Part shown: in pieces, positions 30,995 through 39,957 of the stretch
How the letters are laid out: the number at the start of each line of letters is the position of its first letter
Numbering within the stretch: the stretch's first letter is position 1
Source: JAVBNA01 sp031551875
Lineage (GTDB): Bacteria; Bacillota; Clostridia; Oscillospirales; Acutalibacteraceae
NCBI GenBank assembly: GCA_031551875.1
Contig: JAVBNA010000020.1
Coordinates: 1 to 64,000, forward strand
Reading direction: 5' to 3'
DNA length: 64,000 bases
Translations under genes and position numbers: made by a program
The notes under the pieces: model-generated
Told to the model about the DNA's origin: nothing
Databases searched by the model: none
What the model saw: the letters and a program-made list of their open reading frames with translations, nothing else

Positions 30995-31870
30995 TTACAG
31001 GCTCCCGGCAATTTTTTTGAGGTATTCGGTAAAATCCGCCCCAATTTCAGGGTGACTGAGCGCCACCTCCACCGCCGCCTGCATGATGCCCAGCTTGTTG
31101 CCCATGTCATAGCGAGTGCCGCTGTACTCCACACCCAGCATACCCTGTGCCCGCGCAAGCTCGCACATCGCGTCTGTCAGCTGAATCTCGCCGCCCGCAC
31201 CGGGGGGCGTGTGCTCGAGAATGTCAAAGATACCGGGCGGCAGGATGCACCGCCCCAGAATCGAGTAGTTGGACAGCACTTCGTGAGGTGCCGGCTTTTC
31301 CACCATGTCGCTCACCTCAAACAGCCGGTCACGGATTGGCGCCAGCTTGAGAGAGCTGTACCGCCCAATGTCCTGCGCGGACACCTCCTTGATGCCCAGC
31401 ACACCGCGCCCGAACTCCTCATACGCCGCACACAGCTCGGCGCAGGCCGGACGCTGTCCGCCGATGATCACGTCGTCGCCGTACAGCACCGCAAAGGGCT
31501 CATCTCCCACAAAGTGCTTGGCGCACCAAACCGCGTGCCCCAGCCCCTTCGTCTCCTTCTGCCGGATGAAATAAACGTTAGCGAGAGAGGAAATTCGCAC
31601 AATCTCGTCATAGATTTCGGTTTTTTTCGTCGCGCACAGCCGCTCTTCCAGTTCAGGCGTGCGGTCAAAATGATCCTCAATGAGATCTTTTCCCCGGTTG
31701 GTAATAATCAGTATATCGGTGATTCCGGCGGCTGCGGCCTCCTCCACAATGAACTGGATCGCCGGACGATCCACAATGGGCAGCATTTCCTTGGGCAGCG
31801 CCTTGGTGGCGGGCAGAACCCGGGTTCCCAGTCCCGCGGCCGGAATGACGGCCTTCCTGATTTTTTTCAT
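30995..31870 (-). CDS. galU: UTP-glucose-1-phosphate uridylyltransferase
   Basis: A 291-residue GalU that makes UDP-glucose for glycolipids, teichoic acids and polysaccharides. The nucleotide-binding start KAVIPAAGLGTRVLPATKALPKEM is intact (residues about 5-28), with DRPAIQFIVEEA, AVLYGDDVIIGG and VEKPAPHEVLSNYSILGRCI as further family blocks. ATG at 31870 follows AGGAG by seven bases. It precedes envelope-related genes a few kb away, but its own neighbours are rpsF and the RING-like proteins. Confidence 0.95.
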   Translation of the reverse strand: MKKIRKAVIPAAGLGTRVLPATKALPKEMLPIVDRPAIQFIVEEAAAAGITDILIITNRGKDLIEDHFDRTPELEERLCATKKTEIYDEIVRISSLANVYFIRQKETKGLGHAVWCAKHFVGDEPFAVLYGDDVIIGGQRPACAELCAAYEEFGRGVLGIKEVSAQDIGRYSSLKLAPIRDRLFEVSDMVEKPAPHEVLSNYSILGRCILPPGIFDILEHTPPGAGGEIQLTDAMCELARAQGMLGVEYSGTRYDMGNKLGIMQAAVEVALSHPEIGADFTEYLKKIAGSL

Positions 31871-31910
31871 GTCACCGCTCCTGTTCAAATTTCATAATAC
31901 CCCGACCCTG

Positions 31911-32927
31911 TTATACAAACAGTACAGGCAGAAGATATGGCGCAATTACATTGCTAATCAGAAAATAGCATAGGGCAATGCTCAGCACGACGGCAAAGTT
32001 AACGCCGCCCTGCTTTTTCAGTAAGAGCGGGATGTCCGCCGGGCTTTCTGCGGTGCGCGTGATGTCACGCACCTTCCCGACACAGTGGTTGTAGTACAGC
32101 TTGTTGCTGACGCAGGCGCAGACAATGCCGATGCCAACAGCAAGCAGGAAAAGCGCCGCGGGAACCAGGAGCAGCAGATTCTCCTGCTGGCTCAGCTTGC
32201 TCCCCTCACTGTACAGGCGCATGATCGCTCCGCTGTCCGGCGGCTCGGTCAGGGAAATGCCGGCGCGCTCATAGATGCCGTTGAGCAGCGGCACCACATA
32301 TGTAGCCTGGATGTAGAGCGTAGCCACGTGCAGCAACGCCATCGCCCCCGTGATCAGCGCGCCCAGCTTGTACATCTTCCGATAGATCATCCACACGCCC
32401 GAAAAAAACAGTGCGGCGAAATTGAAGCCGCCCCAGGTTTTTTGTTTTTCCATTTGCCCGAAGCGCCTCATATAATAGGCGGTGTTCTGTCCGACGAACT
32501 GCGCCACGTCCCCCGCCGACACTTCCCCGAACCGCTCGTCCGGCTGCACGCCGCCCATCGGGTCGGCCAGCCCTCCGTAACCGGGCGTCAGCGGCACGCT
32601 TGTCTCCCCCATCGGTACATGAGGCTGCCGGGGGGCGCTGCGCAGGCTGTCCCCGCCGCAAAACGCGCAGTGTTCTGCGCCCGCCTCGTTGGCTGCGCCG
32701 CATCGGTCGCAAACATATTCCATGTTGCCGTTGTCCGGACGCGTCCGTCGCTCGGGGCGCTTCCATCCCTCTTCGGTGCCGTGCAGCGCCTCATAGTGGC
32801 AGTGACCCAGCTTGTTCCAGCAGTCCCTGTGATGGGGCGCACCGCAGGCCGGACAGGACACGACATCGTCTCCGTCGGAAAAGGGAACGCCGCACGACGG
32901 GCACGACAGGCCTTCATATAAAAACAT
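31911..32927 (-). CDS. RING-like zinc-finger membrane protein (DUF2628-type), second copy
   Basis: A 338-residue protein. Residues 9-50 form a prokaryotic RING-like finger (CPSCGVPFSDGDDVVSCPAC, then HHRDCWNKLGHCHY), a second zinc ribbon follows near 72-95 (CDRCG and CAFCGG), then a linker and, from about 165, the DUF2628-like region with FFSGVWMIYRKMYKLG and four or so membrane segments. The gene next to it (32942) has the same plan and repeats many positions, so this is a tandem duplicate. RING-family-1 proteins of bacteria have no settled function. Confidence 0.8.
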   Translation of the reverse strand: MFLYEGLSCPSCGVPFSDGDDVVSCPACGAPHHRDCWNKLGHCHYEALHGTEEGWKRPERRTRPDNGNMEYVCDRCGAANEAGAEHCAFCGGDSLRSAPRQPHVPMGETSVPLTPGYGGLADPMGGVQPDERFGEVSAGDVAQFVGQNTAYYMRRFGQMEKQKTWGGFNFAALFFSGVWMIYRKMYKLGALITGAMALLHVATLYIQATYVVPLLNGIYERAGISLTEPPDSGAIMRLYSEGSKLSQQENLLLLVPAALFLLAVGIGIVCACVSNKLYYNHCVGKVRDITRTAESPADIPLLLKKQGGVNFAVVLSIALCYFLISNVIAPYLLPVLFV

Positions 32928-32941
32928 ATCTTTCCCCCGTT

Positions 32942-33859
32942 TTAAAATACCAGAATTTGTATGAGCAGAGCCACTGCGGCATTGAGCGCGACAAAGCAGG
33001 CAAACGAGACATAAGCGCTGCGCGCTTTGACGCCGCCCTTTTCACGGAGCATTACCAGCAGGTCGTCTGGGTTTGTCTCCTTGATTTTTGTGATCTGCCG
33101 GACACACCGTTTATAGTACAGTCGGTTGGCAAGAAAGCCCATGAGAAACATAATCCCGCCCAGCAGAAAAATCTGGAGAGCGCTCAAAAATAAATCCTCC
33201 ACATAGCTTGCCGAGCCCGCGATATACAGCGCGGAAAAATAGCCCCGCACAAAGGAGGAGGCGATCATCACGACAAAAAACACCGCACCGGGCAGAACCA
33301 TTCCCCTGAAAAAGCACCAGAAGGCGCTTAAAAATGCGCCGGCATAGTTGAACACGCTCCGGCCGCCCTCTTCAATCTCCCTGAACCGGGGCAGGTAATA
33401 GCCGCTGCCCCGCCCGACATAGGCGGCCAGCTCCTCTACCGAATGGCCGCCGATGCGCTCCTTGGGGTCCATACCCGCACAGGGGTCAAGCGCAGCCTGA
33501 AGAAGGGAGTCGCCCTGTCCGGGAAAGGTAAAGGTTGCGGCAAAGGGCGGAATATCCGGACGGGTGGCGGGGGCACTTGGAAGCAGGTTCTCCCCGCATC
33601 GTTTGCAGAAAAACAGTGTGGTCTCATTTTCCTGCCCGCACACCGGACAGACAAGAACGTCGTCCCCGGGTTCTTCGTCCTCTTCACCGGCATACGCCTG
33701 CCAGGCTTTTCCCTCACTGTGCCGTTCGGCGAAAACGCACGCCCCCTGCTGCTCATAGCAGCACCGGTGGTGGGGCGCGCCGCAAGCCGGACACACCACA
33801 ACGTCGTCGTCCTCAAGGAAGACCTTTTCGCACACCTGGCACTTTTGTCCAATCGGCAT
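32942..33859 (-). CDS. RING-like zinc-finger membrane protein (DUF2628-type), first copy
   Basis: A 305-residue paralogue of the next gene. Residues 7-45 hold the RING-like finger (CQVCEKVFLEDDDVVVCPAC, then HHRCCYEQQGAC), residues 70-91 a zinc ribbon (CPVCG, CKRCGENL), then a linker, a conserved block PKERIGGHSVEELAAYVG, and the membrane part with FLSAFWCFFRGMVLPGAV and NRLYYKRCVRQI, the counterpart of NKLYYNHCVGKV in the other copy. The pair is transcribed together from its own promoter. Function unknown. Confidence 0.8.
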   Translation of the reverse strand: MPIGQKCQVCEKVFLEDDDVVVCPACGAPHHRCCYEQQGACVFAERHSEGKAWQAYAGEEDEEPGDDVLVCPVCGQENETTLFFCKRCGENLLPSAPATRPDIPPFAATFTFPGQGDSLLQAALDPCAGMDPKERIGGHSVEELAAYVGRGSGYYLPRFREIEEGGRSVFNYAGAFLSAFWCFFRGMVLPGAVFFVVMIASSFVRGYFSALYIAGSASYVEDLFLSALQIFLLGGIMFLMGFLANRLYYKRCVRQITKIKETNPDDLLVMLREKGGVKARSAYVSFACFVALNAAVALLIQILVF

Positions 33860-33927
33860 ATCCGTTTACTTCCTCTCTTCGTTCCGGTCACACGTCGGGG
33901 AGCGCTCCGACACTTTCACCTCTCTCT

Positions 33928-33955
33928 ATTTTATCATTTTTTCCCAATAGTTCAA
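33928..33955 (-). promoter_or_regulatory. Promoter of the RING-like gene pair
   Basis: TTGAAC (33950-33955), a 16-base spacer and TAAAAT (33928-33933) on the minus strand. The leader of about 60 bases contains a GTCGG/CCGAC hairpin near 33894-33911. Confidence 0.6.
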
Positions 33956-34077
33956 TTACCTGCCCTTCTTGTTTACAATTCGTTTATATTTGAGCGGTTA
34001 TATCCTGTGCTGTCAGCCGTTGATTTGGGGCGTATTATAGGACATAAATTTTTCTGTTTTGAAAAACACAGCCCGGA

Positions 34078-34106
34078 TTGATATTCTAAAAATAATCGTG
34101 TATAAT
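34078..34106 (+). promoter_or_regulatory. Sigma-A promoter of the glycosyltransferase gene
   Basis: TTGATA (34078-34083), a 17-base spacer and TATAAT (34101-34106). Transcription from here would run through the inverted-repeat element before reaching the glycosyltransferase start. The rest of 33956-34077 is AT-rich with nothing recognised. Confidence 0.75.
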
Positions 34107-34126
34107 GTAAAAGATAATTTGTTATT

Positions 34127-34276
34127 GTCGAACCAATTCAAAGACGAGACCGGATTTTTTGAGATTATTTTTGTCATGCGAGGCGGACGGCGCAACCTTA
34201 CTGCCGTAAGGCAGAAAGACAACGAGGCCGGGCGGAAAACAGGCCGAAAGGCGACTTTAATTTGAAGTGGTTTCAC
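34127..34276 (+). repeat. 150-bp inverted-repeat element, copy B
   Basis: A 150-bp copy of the element at 12628-12779. The left end GTCGAAC is intact; the right end is changed to GTTTCAC. The internal hairpin (34196-34201 with 34206-34211) reads CCTTAC/GTAAGG where copy A has CCTTGC/GCAAGG, so one G-C pair has become A-T with pairing kept. It lies between a promoter and its gene, so it is in a transcribed leader. Confidence 0.75.
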
Positions 34277-34308
34277 AATATTATCATACTTCTGACGTTT
34301 GAGAGGGT

Positions 34309-35376
34309 ATGGCGGTGAATGCAGCTGTTTTGATTCCCTGTCTGAATCCACAGCAGACGACAATTGAATATGTATCCTCCCTGCTCGCGCTCGGATTTCC
34401 CTCTGTAGTTGTGGTCGACGACGGAAGTGAGCCCGAATGCAGCGAGGTTTTTGCCGCGCTGAGGGCGCTGCCTGGGTGCACCGTGCTGCACCATGACAGA
34501 AACAGGGGCAAGGGCCGCGCGCTCAAGACCGGCTTTACCCATTTCCAGACCGCCTGTAAGGGACTGTCCGGCGTTGTCACGGCATACGCCGACGGGCGCT
34601 ACCGGCCGGAGGATGTGCTCACGGTGGCGCGTGCGCTTGAGCGCCTGTCCCCCGCCCTCATCCTCGGCGAACGGGACACAAAGGATAAAACACTGTCGGC
34701 GCTGACCCGCGCGGGAAACCAGGTGACCAGTGTCCTGCTCCGCGTGCTCTACGGCATATCGATCCAGGACTTCCAGACCGGCCTGAGGGGATACCCCGCT
34801 GAGCTGCTGGACAGGCTTCTCACCGTGTGGGGCGAGCGGTATGAATATGAGATCAACCTCCTGCTCGCATGCATCAAGCACGCCGTCCCCATCGAGCAGG
34901 TACCGGTAGGCTCAGCCTATTACAAAAACCTCGGATCGGTGTCCCACCGGATCAGCTCGACCTTTATGACGCTGCTTCTGGTCGTCCAGTCCTTTTTACG
35001 CTTTGCCGCCTCCTCGCTGACCTCCTCCGCGCTGGATATCGGTCTGTTTGCCGTGATGACCAAGCTGGTTCTCACCCCCTCTTTCCCTTTTTATATTGAG
35101 CTGAGCACCATTGCTGCGCGCAGCGTGTCGGCCTCGGTCAATTTCTCCCTCAACCGGAAATTTGTCTTTGGCGGCCGGGGTGCGGGAAAGAAGGCGGCCT
35201 GCCGGTTTGTATTTCTGACACTCGCTCAAATGCTCGCTTCGGCGCTTCTTGTCAATATTCTGGTCAACCTGACCGGCATTGACGAGGTGCTGATTAAGCT
35301 GGTGGTGGACGTCACGCTGTTTTTCATTAGTTATCAGGTTCAGCACCGCTGGATATTTGAAAAGAAAAAGAATTAA
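34309..35376 (+). CDS. Glycosyltransferase family 2 fused to a GtrA-like membrane domain
   Basis: A 355-residue fusion. Residues 1-225 are a GT-A glycosyltransferase with VVVVDDGSEPE, HHDRNRGKGRALKTGF, AYADGRYRPEDV (the usual DxD reads ADG) and DFQTGLRGYP, which resemble dolichyl-phosphate-glucose/mannose type synthases. Residues 230-355 are a GtrA domain with four membrane segments, including FAASSLTSSALDIGLFAVM and SVNFSLNRKFVF. Such pairs move lipid-linked sugars for wall polymer decoration. ATG follows GAGAGG closely; a GTG two codons later is possible. Confidence 0.88.
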   Translation: MAVNAAVLIPCLNPQQTTIEYVSSLLALGFPSVVVVDDGSEPECSEVFAALRALPGCTVLHHDRNRGKGRALKTGFTHFQTACKGLSGVVTAYADGRYRPEDVLTVARALERLSPALILGERDTKDKTLSALTRAGNQVTSVLLRVLYGISIQDFQTGLRGYPAELLDRLLTVWGERYEYEINLLLACIKHAVPIEQVPVGSAYYKNLGSVSHRISSTFMTLLLVVQSFLRFAASSLTSSALDIGLFAVMTKLVLTPSFPFYIELSTIAARSVSASVNFSLNRKFVFGGRGAGKKAACRFVFLTLAQMLASALLVNILVNLTGIDEVLIKLVVDVTLFFISYQVQHRWIFEKKKN

Positions 35377-35405
35377 AAAATAGTTTTCCTGCTGCACATT
35401 CCCTA

Positions 35406-35435
35406 TTGACAATTGTGGCCATTCGGGACTACAAT
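35406..35435 (+). promoter_or_regulatory. Promoter of the LTA synthase gene
   Basis: TTGACA (35406-35411), an 18-base spacer and TACAAT (35430-35435). The leader carries a small AACCGC/GCGGTT hairpin followed by TTTTA (35460-35483), which could act as a weak attenuator. Confidence 0.65.
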
Positions 35436-35528
35436 GATCGTTGTCGAAAAAACGCGAAGAACCGCTGAATTTTGCGGTTTTTACTCAAGCGAATTATGAT
35501 AATTTAGACCAGAAAAAGGGTATGACAG

Positions 35529-37907
35529 ATGAACAATGATTCCAACAGGCCCTCTCCCCGCCGGTATGCCCCTTCAGACCGCACGCCTTCGGGTCGATAT
35601 GCGTCCTCCTCCCATTCGGGACAATCCCGCGGCCAGTCCCGTCCGCGCCCGCCGCAAAGCCGAACCGACTCTGGGCGTCCCTATGCGTCAGACCGACGTC
35701 CGGGCGAACGCCCAGCGCCGCGGCCTCAGCCCTCCCCGCAGCGTCCCCGTCCCGAATATGACTTTGACTATGAGGTCGAACACGCCCATACACAGCGGCC
35801 GCACCGCGAATCGACGCCGGTAAACCGCCGCGGACCCACGGGGATGGGAAATCAATCAAGCAGAGGATATGCCCCATATGGCAGTGGCGGACGAGGCCCA
35901 TCGCGTGCTTCCGCTTACCACTTTTCCATTGATCTGCGCATGGCCCTGCGGCTGTTCCTCTTCTTTTTGGCGTCTTTTTTCTGGCAGGAATCGATTTTCC
36001 GGATTTTTATCTACCAGAGCTTTTTTGACAGCGCCCTGATTTTCTCCACTTTCTTTTCTGTCGCGACGGCGGCGCTGTTTGCCCTGTTTTCCACCTTCGG
36101 GAGTGCGCGAACCAACCGCCTTGTAGCGGTGATTCTGAGCTTTATTATATCCATGCTCTTTTGTACGCAATACGTCTACTACGGCTTTTTCAAGGTGCCC
36201 CTCTCGCTTTACTCGATGGGGCAGGCCGACCAGGTCGCCCAGTTCGCCGGGGACATTATTTCGTATATATTTTCCAACCTAATCCAATTGATCCTTCTGC
36301 TGCTGCCCACCGTGCTGCTCTTTTTCGTCGGGCCGCGGCTGGAACTTTTTGAAAAAACCATTGTAAAGGAAAAGCTTCTGCTGGGCGCCGCAGCGCTGGG
36401 TTCTTTTCTGTTCACCACGCTGATCCTGGCTATTTTGGGTTCAAACAACCTTGCCCACTCGGTCTACTTCAATATCAACGACGCCGACACCGCACAGCGC
36501 ACGCTGGGCGTGGTCACGAACATGCGGCTTGACCTGACGCGATCGGTCTTTGGCTTTGAGGAGTACATCCCCGAAGAGGACTGGGGCGATGATGAGCCGC
36601 CCTCCCCGTCGGACACCGCCTCGGGCGGCAACACCTCAGACAACACCTCCTCCCTGCCCGAAACCACCTATGAACCCAATATCATGTCCATTGATTTTGA
36701 CCAGCTGATCTCCGACACCAAAAGCGACACGGTCAAAAAGATGCACGAGTATTTCAAGGACGTGGAACCCACGCTGAAGAATGAATACACCGGCATGTTT
36801 AAGGACTGCAACCTGATCTTTATGACCTGCGAGGCGTTCTCGCGGCTCGCGGTCAGCGAGAAATACACACCCACCCTATATAAGCTGGTCAATGAAGGGC
36901 TGACCTTCAACAATTTCTATAATCCCGTTTGGAGCGTGTCCACCTCCGACGGTGAATACGTCGCCTGCACAGGCCTGATTCCCAAAAGCGGCGTATGGAG
37001 CTTCCACCTGTCCGGCAGCAATTCCATGCCCTTCTGTCTGGGCAATCAGTTCGGGAAGCTTCCCGGCTACGAGAAGCCGCGCGCGTGGCACAACCACACC
37101 TGGACCTACTACAAGCGAAACATCTCTCACCCCAACATGGGCTATGACTACAAGGGCGTCGGCCATGGGCTGGACGTCAAAAAATCCTGGCCTGAGTCCG
37201 ACCTCGAGATGATGGAAAAGACGCTGCCTGAGTATATTAATGCTGAGAAGTTCCACTCGTACTATATGACGGTCAGCGGGCACATGCTGTACAGCTTCTC
37301 GGGCAACGCGATGGCTTCCAAAAACAAGGAGGCGGTTGCCGATTTGGGGCTTTCGGAGCAGGCACAGGCATACATTGCCTGTAACATTGAGCTGGACAAG
37401 GCAATGAAATATTTGATCGACCAGCTGGAGGCCGCCGGTAAGCTGGACAACACGGTCATCGTGTTCGGCGGTGACCACTACCCCTACGGCCTCGACAAAA
37501 GCGCGATCGACGAACTGGCCGGTCACACGGTTGAGCCCAACTTCGAGCTGTACAAGAGCTCCCTTGTGATCTGGAAAAACGGTATGCCCAAAACCGAAAT
37601 CGACAAGCCCATTTCCAGCCTTGATATCCTGCCCACCATCTCCAACCTCTTTGGCCTGGAATACGATTCCCGTCTGATGATGGGGCGTGACATTTTCTCC
37701 ACCACGCCGGGGCTGGTTATGTTCAAGGATCGGAGCTGGCTGACCGACAAAGCGACCTACAACGCCAAGACCAAGGAAACCCAAAGCCTGAACGGCGAGC
37801 CGGTGGATGAGGATTATGTCAAATCCATCAACCGAGAGGTTTCCAACCGCTTCAAATATTCCACACAAATTTTGGAAAATGACTATTACGCCAAGGTTTT
37901 CAAGTAG
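35529..37907 (+). CDS. LTA synthase family sulfatase-fold protein
   Basis: A 792-residue membrane enzyme of the LtaS group, which polymerises glycerol phosphate onto glycolipid or modifies wall glycans outside the cell. Residues 1-135 are disordered, rich in Arg/Pro/Ser; five membrane segments follow (about 137-300); the extracellular sulfatase domain fills about 420-740. The nucleophile region reads VWSVSTSDGEYVAC with Thr472/Ser473, and the metal-binding VFGGDHYPYGL is present. Start: ATG after AAAAAGGG. The long charged cytoplasmic tail is unusual for LtaS. Poly-glycerolphosphate synthesis is inferred only. Confidence 0.85.
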   Translation: MNNDSNRPSPRRYAPSDRTPSGRYASSSHSGQSRGQSRPRPPQSRTDSGRPYASDRRPGERPAPRPQPSPQRPRPEYDFDYEVEHAHTQRPHRESTPVNRRGPTGMGNQSSRGYAPYGSGGRGPSRASAYHFSIDLRMALRLFLFFLASFFWQESIFRIFIYQSFFDSALIFSTFFSVATAALFALFSTFGSARTNRLVAVILSFIISMLFCTQYVYYGFFKVPLSLYSMGQADQVAQFAGDIISYIFSNLIQLILLLLPTVLLFFVGPRLELFEKTIVKEKLLLGAAALGSFLFTTLILAILGSNNLAHSVYFNINDADTAQRTLGVVTNMRLDLTRSVFGFEEYIPEEDWGDDEPPSPSDTASGGNTSDNTSSLPETTYEPNIMSIDFDQLISDTKSDTVKKMHEYFKDVEPTLKNEYTGMFKDCNLIFMTCEAFSRLAVSEKYTPTLYKLVNEGLTFNNFYNPVWSVSTSDGEYVACTGLIPKSGVWSFHLSGSNSMPFCLGNQFGKLPGYEKPRAWHNHTWTYYKRNISHPNMGYDYKGVGHGLDVKKSWPESDLEMMEKTLPEYINAEKFHSYYMTVSGHMLYSFSGNAMASKNKEAVADLGLSEQAQAYIACNIELDKAMKYLIDQLEAAGKLDNTVIVFGGDHYPYGLDKSAIDELAGHTVEPNFELYKSSLVIWKNGMPKTEIDKPISSLDILPTISNLFGLEYDSRLMMGRDIFSTTPGLVMFKDRSWLTDKATYNAKTKETQSLNGEPVDEDYVKSINREVSNRFKYSTQILENDYYAKVFK

Positions 37908-37921
37908 CTCAGAATCAAATT

Positions 37922-37969
37922 AAGCAGCGCCCCCGGCAAAGCCGGGGGCGCTGCTTCTGTTCCTTTTTT
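37922..37969 (+). terminator. Terminator of the LTA synthase gene
   Basis: A perfect 16-bp stem (37922-37937 with 37941-37956) with an AAA loop, followed eight bases later by T6. It also faces the convergent deacetylase gene. Confidence 0.85.
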
Positions 37970-37986
37970 ATATTGGGCAGCCTGAA

Positions 37987-39744
37987 TTAATGGCTTGCCA
38001 GCAGCTCGGAATAGGTGATGAATTCATAGCCCTCCGCCTTGAGGGTGTCAATGGCACGCAGAGCGCCCTTTACGCTGGTTTCGTACAGGTCGTGCATCAG
38101 CACCACGTCTCCGCTCTTCGCCGTGTTGATGATGTGGTTGTAGACATGATCCTCGTTGCGGTATTTCCAGTCGTTGGTATCCACCGACCAAAGCACCATT
38201 TTCAAGCTTTCGGGCACAAAATTGTTTTTATACATGCCTCCCGGCGGGCGGAAGAGGGTTGGGCGTTTGCCTGCGTATTTTTCTATGACATCGTTTGTGT
38301 CCTTGATCTCCTTTTCAAACTGCTTGGCAGACATCTTCGTGATATAGGTGTGCGACCAGGAGTGGTTGGCCACCTCCTGTCCTTCCTCGCCCATGCGCTT
38401 GACCGTGTCCTTGTAGCGTCCCACGTTACAGCCCAGCATGAAGAAGGTAGCGCGCACGCCCCGCTTTTTCAGTCCGTCTAACAGCCCCGCTGTATATTTA
38501 CTCGGCCCGTCATCAAATGTAAACACAACCACCTTTTTGCCACCGGTGTCCTTGAATCCGCGATAGATCTCCATCGAAAATTTCTTGGAAAAAGGTTTGC
38601 TGTCCTCACGGCCCTCCGACTTGCAGAACGCCTTGATTGTGGTGGCCTTTTTGATTTCAATGCTGATTTTCTTCTTTGTGGACTGGGATTGCCCAGTCGG
38701 ATCAGAGCCGTCCAGCGTGTAATAGACAACCGCATCCTCCGAGGGCGGCGTAATGTCGACCACGAGCTTTTCCGTGGTGCTCTTTTCCACATTTTCCTTA
38801 ATTTTGGGAAGTCCTGTGCGGATCTGATAGCTGGCCTGCGAAACACCGCTCGGATTCTCCGATGGCCGCACGGCAACCATCTTTACCTCGCCTGCGTGTG
38901 TAAAGGTAAGCTTCTCGCCTCCGCGCACCTGCTCGGAATACATGTCCGGTTCAGAGCCGTCGGTCGTGTATAGAAAATAGGTGTCCCTGTCCGCATCCTC
39001 AAGAGGGACTTCCACCTCACCGTCATAGTCGCCCGCCTTGGGCAGCACCGACACGTCGGACGTGGTCACAGTCGCCGTAACAATGGTATATTCCTCCGAT
39101 GCCGGCTCCTCGACCTCATCCCCGCCGATGAAGGTCTGTACCGTGAGCACACCGGACGAAATGAGAGCCAGGGGTTTATCTTTGGCAATGACCGGAGAGT
39201 CTATGCCGGGCTGACTTCCGTCCAGCGTGTAGTGAATCTCCGCGTCGGCCGCTTTGCACTCGGCATAGATGACCTGTGCGCCCTGGTAGGTGCCGCCAGC
39301 AAGGCTGATCACGGGCGCATAGGGCGGCCGCGGCTTGATTTCATAGGTTTGGCTGACCACACCGCTGTCCAGCCTGCCCGGGCTGACCGTAAACGCTTTC
39401 AGCGTGGTGGTCTTGTCCAGCGTAAGCGTAATGCTCGAGTCGGTAAATTCCGATTGGTCGGATGGTTTGGAGCCGTCGAGGGTATAATAAATTTTGCCAC
39501 CGTCGGGCGCTTTGAGCTCCACCTGCACCGATTCGACGTAAACACCGCCCGGCAGAACTCTCGGCTCGGACGCAAACACAAAAAAAGTAATTGCAAAAAA
39601 AATACCCAGGGATAAAAGAACACAACACAAAATAACAAGCGTGCGCACTGAGCCGCTCATCGGTCTTTTTGCCGCCAGCCTGGCTGGCATCCGTTTTCCG
39701 CCCGCCCGGTACCGGTTCACGGGCATCCTTCTATTTTGCATCAT
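37987..39744 (-). CDS. Polysaccharide deacetylase with chitobiase-type repeats
   Basis: A roughly 585-residue exported enzyme: a basic cytoplasmic start, one membrane segment (residues about 37-60), four repeats each marked by Y(T)xDGSxP (near 88, 173, 260 and 343) of the chitobiase/beta-hexosaminidase C-terminal type, then a NodB-fold deacetylase from about 400. The deacetylase motifs are TFDDGPS (411-417), NHSWSH (His463, His467) and RPPGG. It should remove acetyl groups from peptidoglycan or another wall glycan. Start at the third codon Met, six bases after GAGGG. Confidence 0.88.
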   Translation of the reverse strand: MMQNRRMPVNRYRAGGKRMPARLAAKRPMSGSVRTLVILCCVLLSLGIFFAITFFVFASEPRVLPGGVYVESVQVELKAPDGGKIYYTLDGSKPSDQSEFTDSSITLTLDKTTTLKAFTVSPGRLDSGVVSQTYEIKPRPPYAPVISLAGGTYQGAQVIYAECKAADAEIHYTLDGSQPGIDSPVIAKDKPLALISSGVLTVQTFIGGDEVEEPASEEYTIVTATVTTSDVSVLPKAGDYDGEVEVPLEDADRDTYFLYTTDGSEPDMYSEQVRGGEKLTFTHAGEVKMVAVRPSENPSGVSQASYQIRTGLPKIKENVEKSTTEKLVVDITPPSEDAVVYYTLDGSDPTGQSQSTKKKISIEIKKATTIKAFCKSEGREDSKPFSKKFSMEIYRGFKDTGGKKVVVFTFDDGPSKYTAGLLDGLKKRGVRATFFMLGCNVGRYKDTVKRMGEEGQEVANHSWSHTYITKMSAKQFEKEIKDTNDVIEKYAGKRPTLFRPPGGMYKNNFVPESLKMVLWSVDTNDWKYRNEDHVYNHIINTAKSGDVVLMHDLYETSVKGALRAIDTLKAEGYEFITYSELLASH

Positions 39745-39957
39745 TTCCATCCCTCATTCTTGTATGCATCAATATGTAGTGTCTGTTTTTTCTCCGGCCG
39801 CATGTGTGGAAATATCTTTAAGGTTCCGGCATGACCTGTCGAAGAAAAAGAGAACTTATCGGTTATTGTACCATATTCCCATTACTTGCTCAAGGGAAAT
39901 GACAAAATAGTAATATTTATTACATTTTGTCATTTATTCGCCTGTGAAAGAAAAGAA

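Noticed and set aside
34013..34363. Minus-strand frame over inverted-repeat copy B with RLRRPPR, similar to a frame over copy A
   Set aside because: The similarity comes from the shared DNA element; the frames have no ribosome-binding sites and end at random outside it.
39886..39957. Possible small gene before rqcH on the plus strand
   Set aside because: It begins in an AT-rich intergenic stretch without promoter or ribosome-binding site and runs antisense into rqcH.
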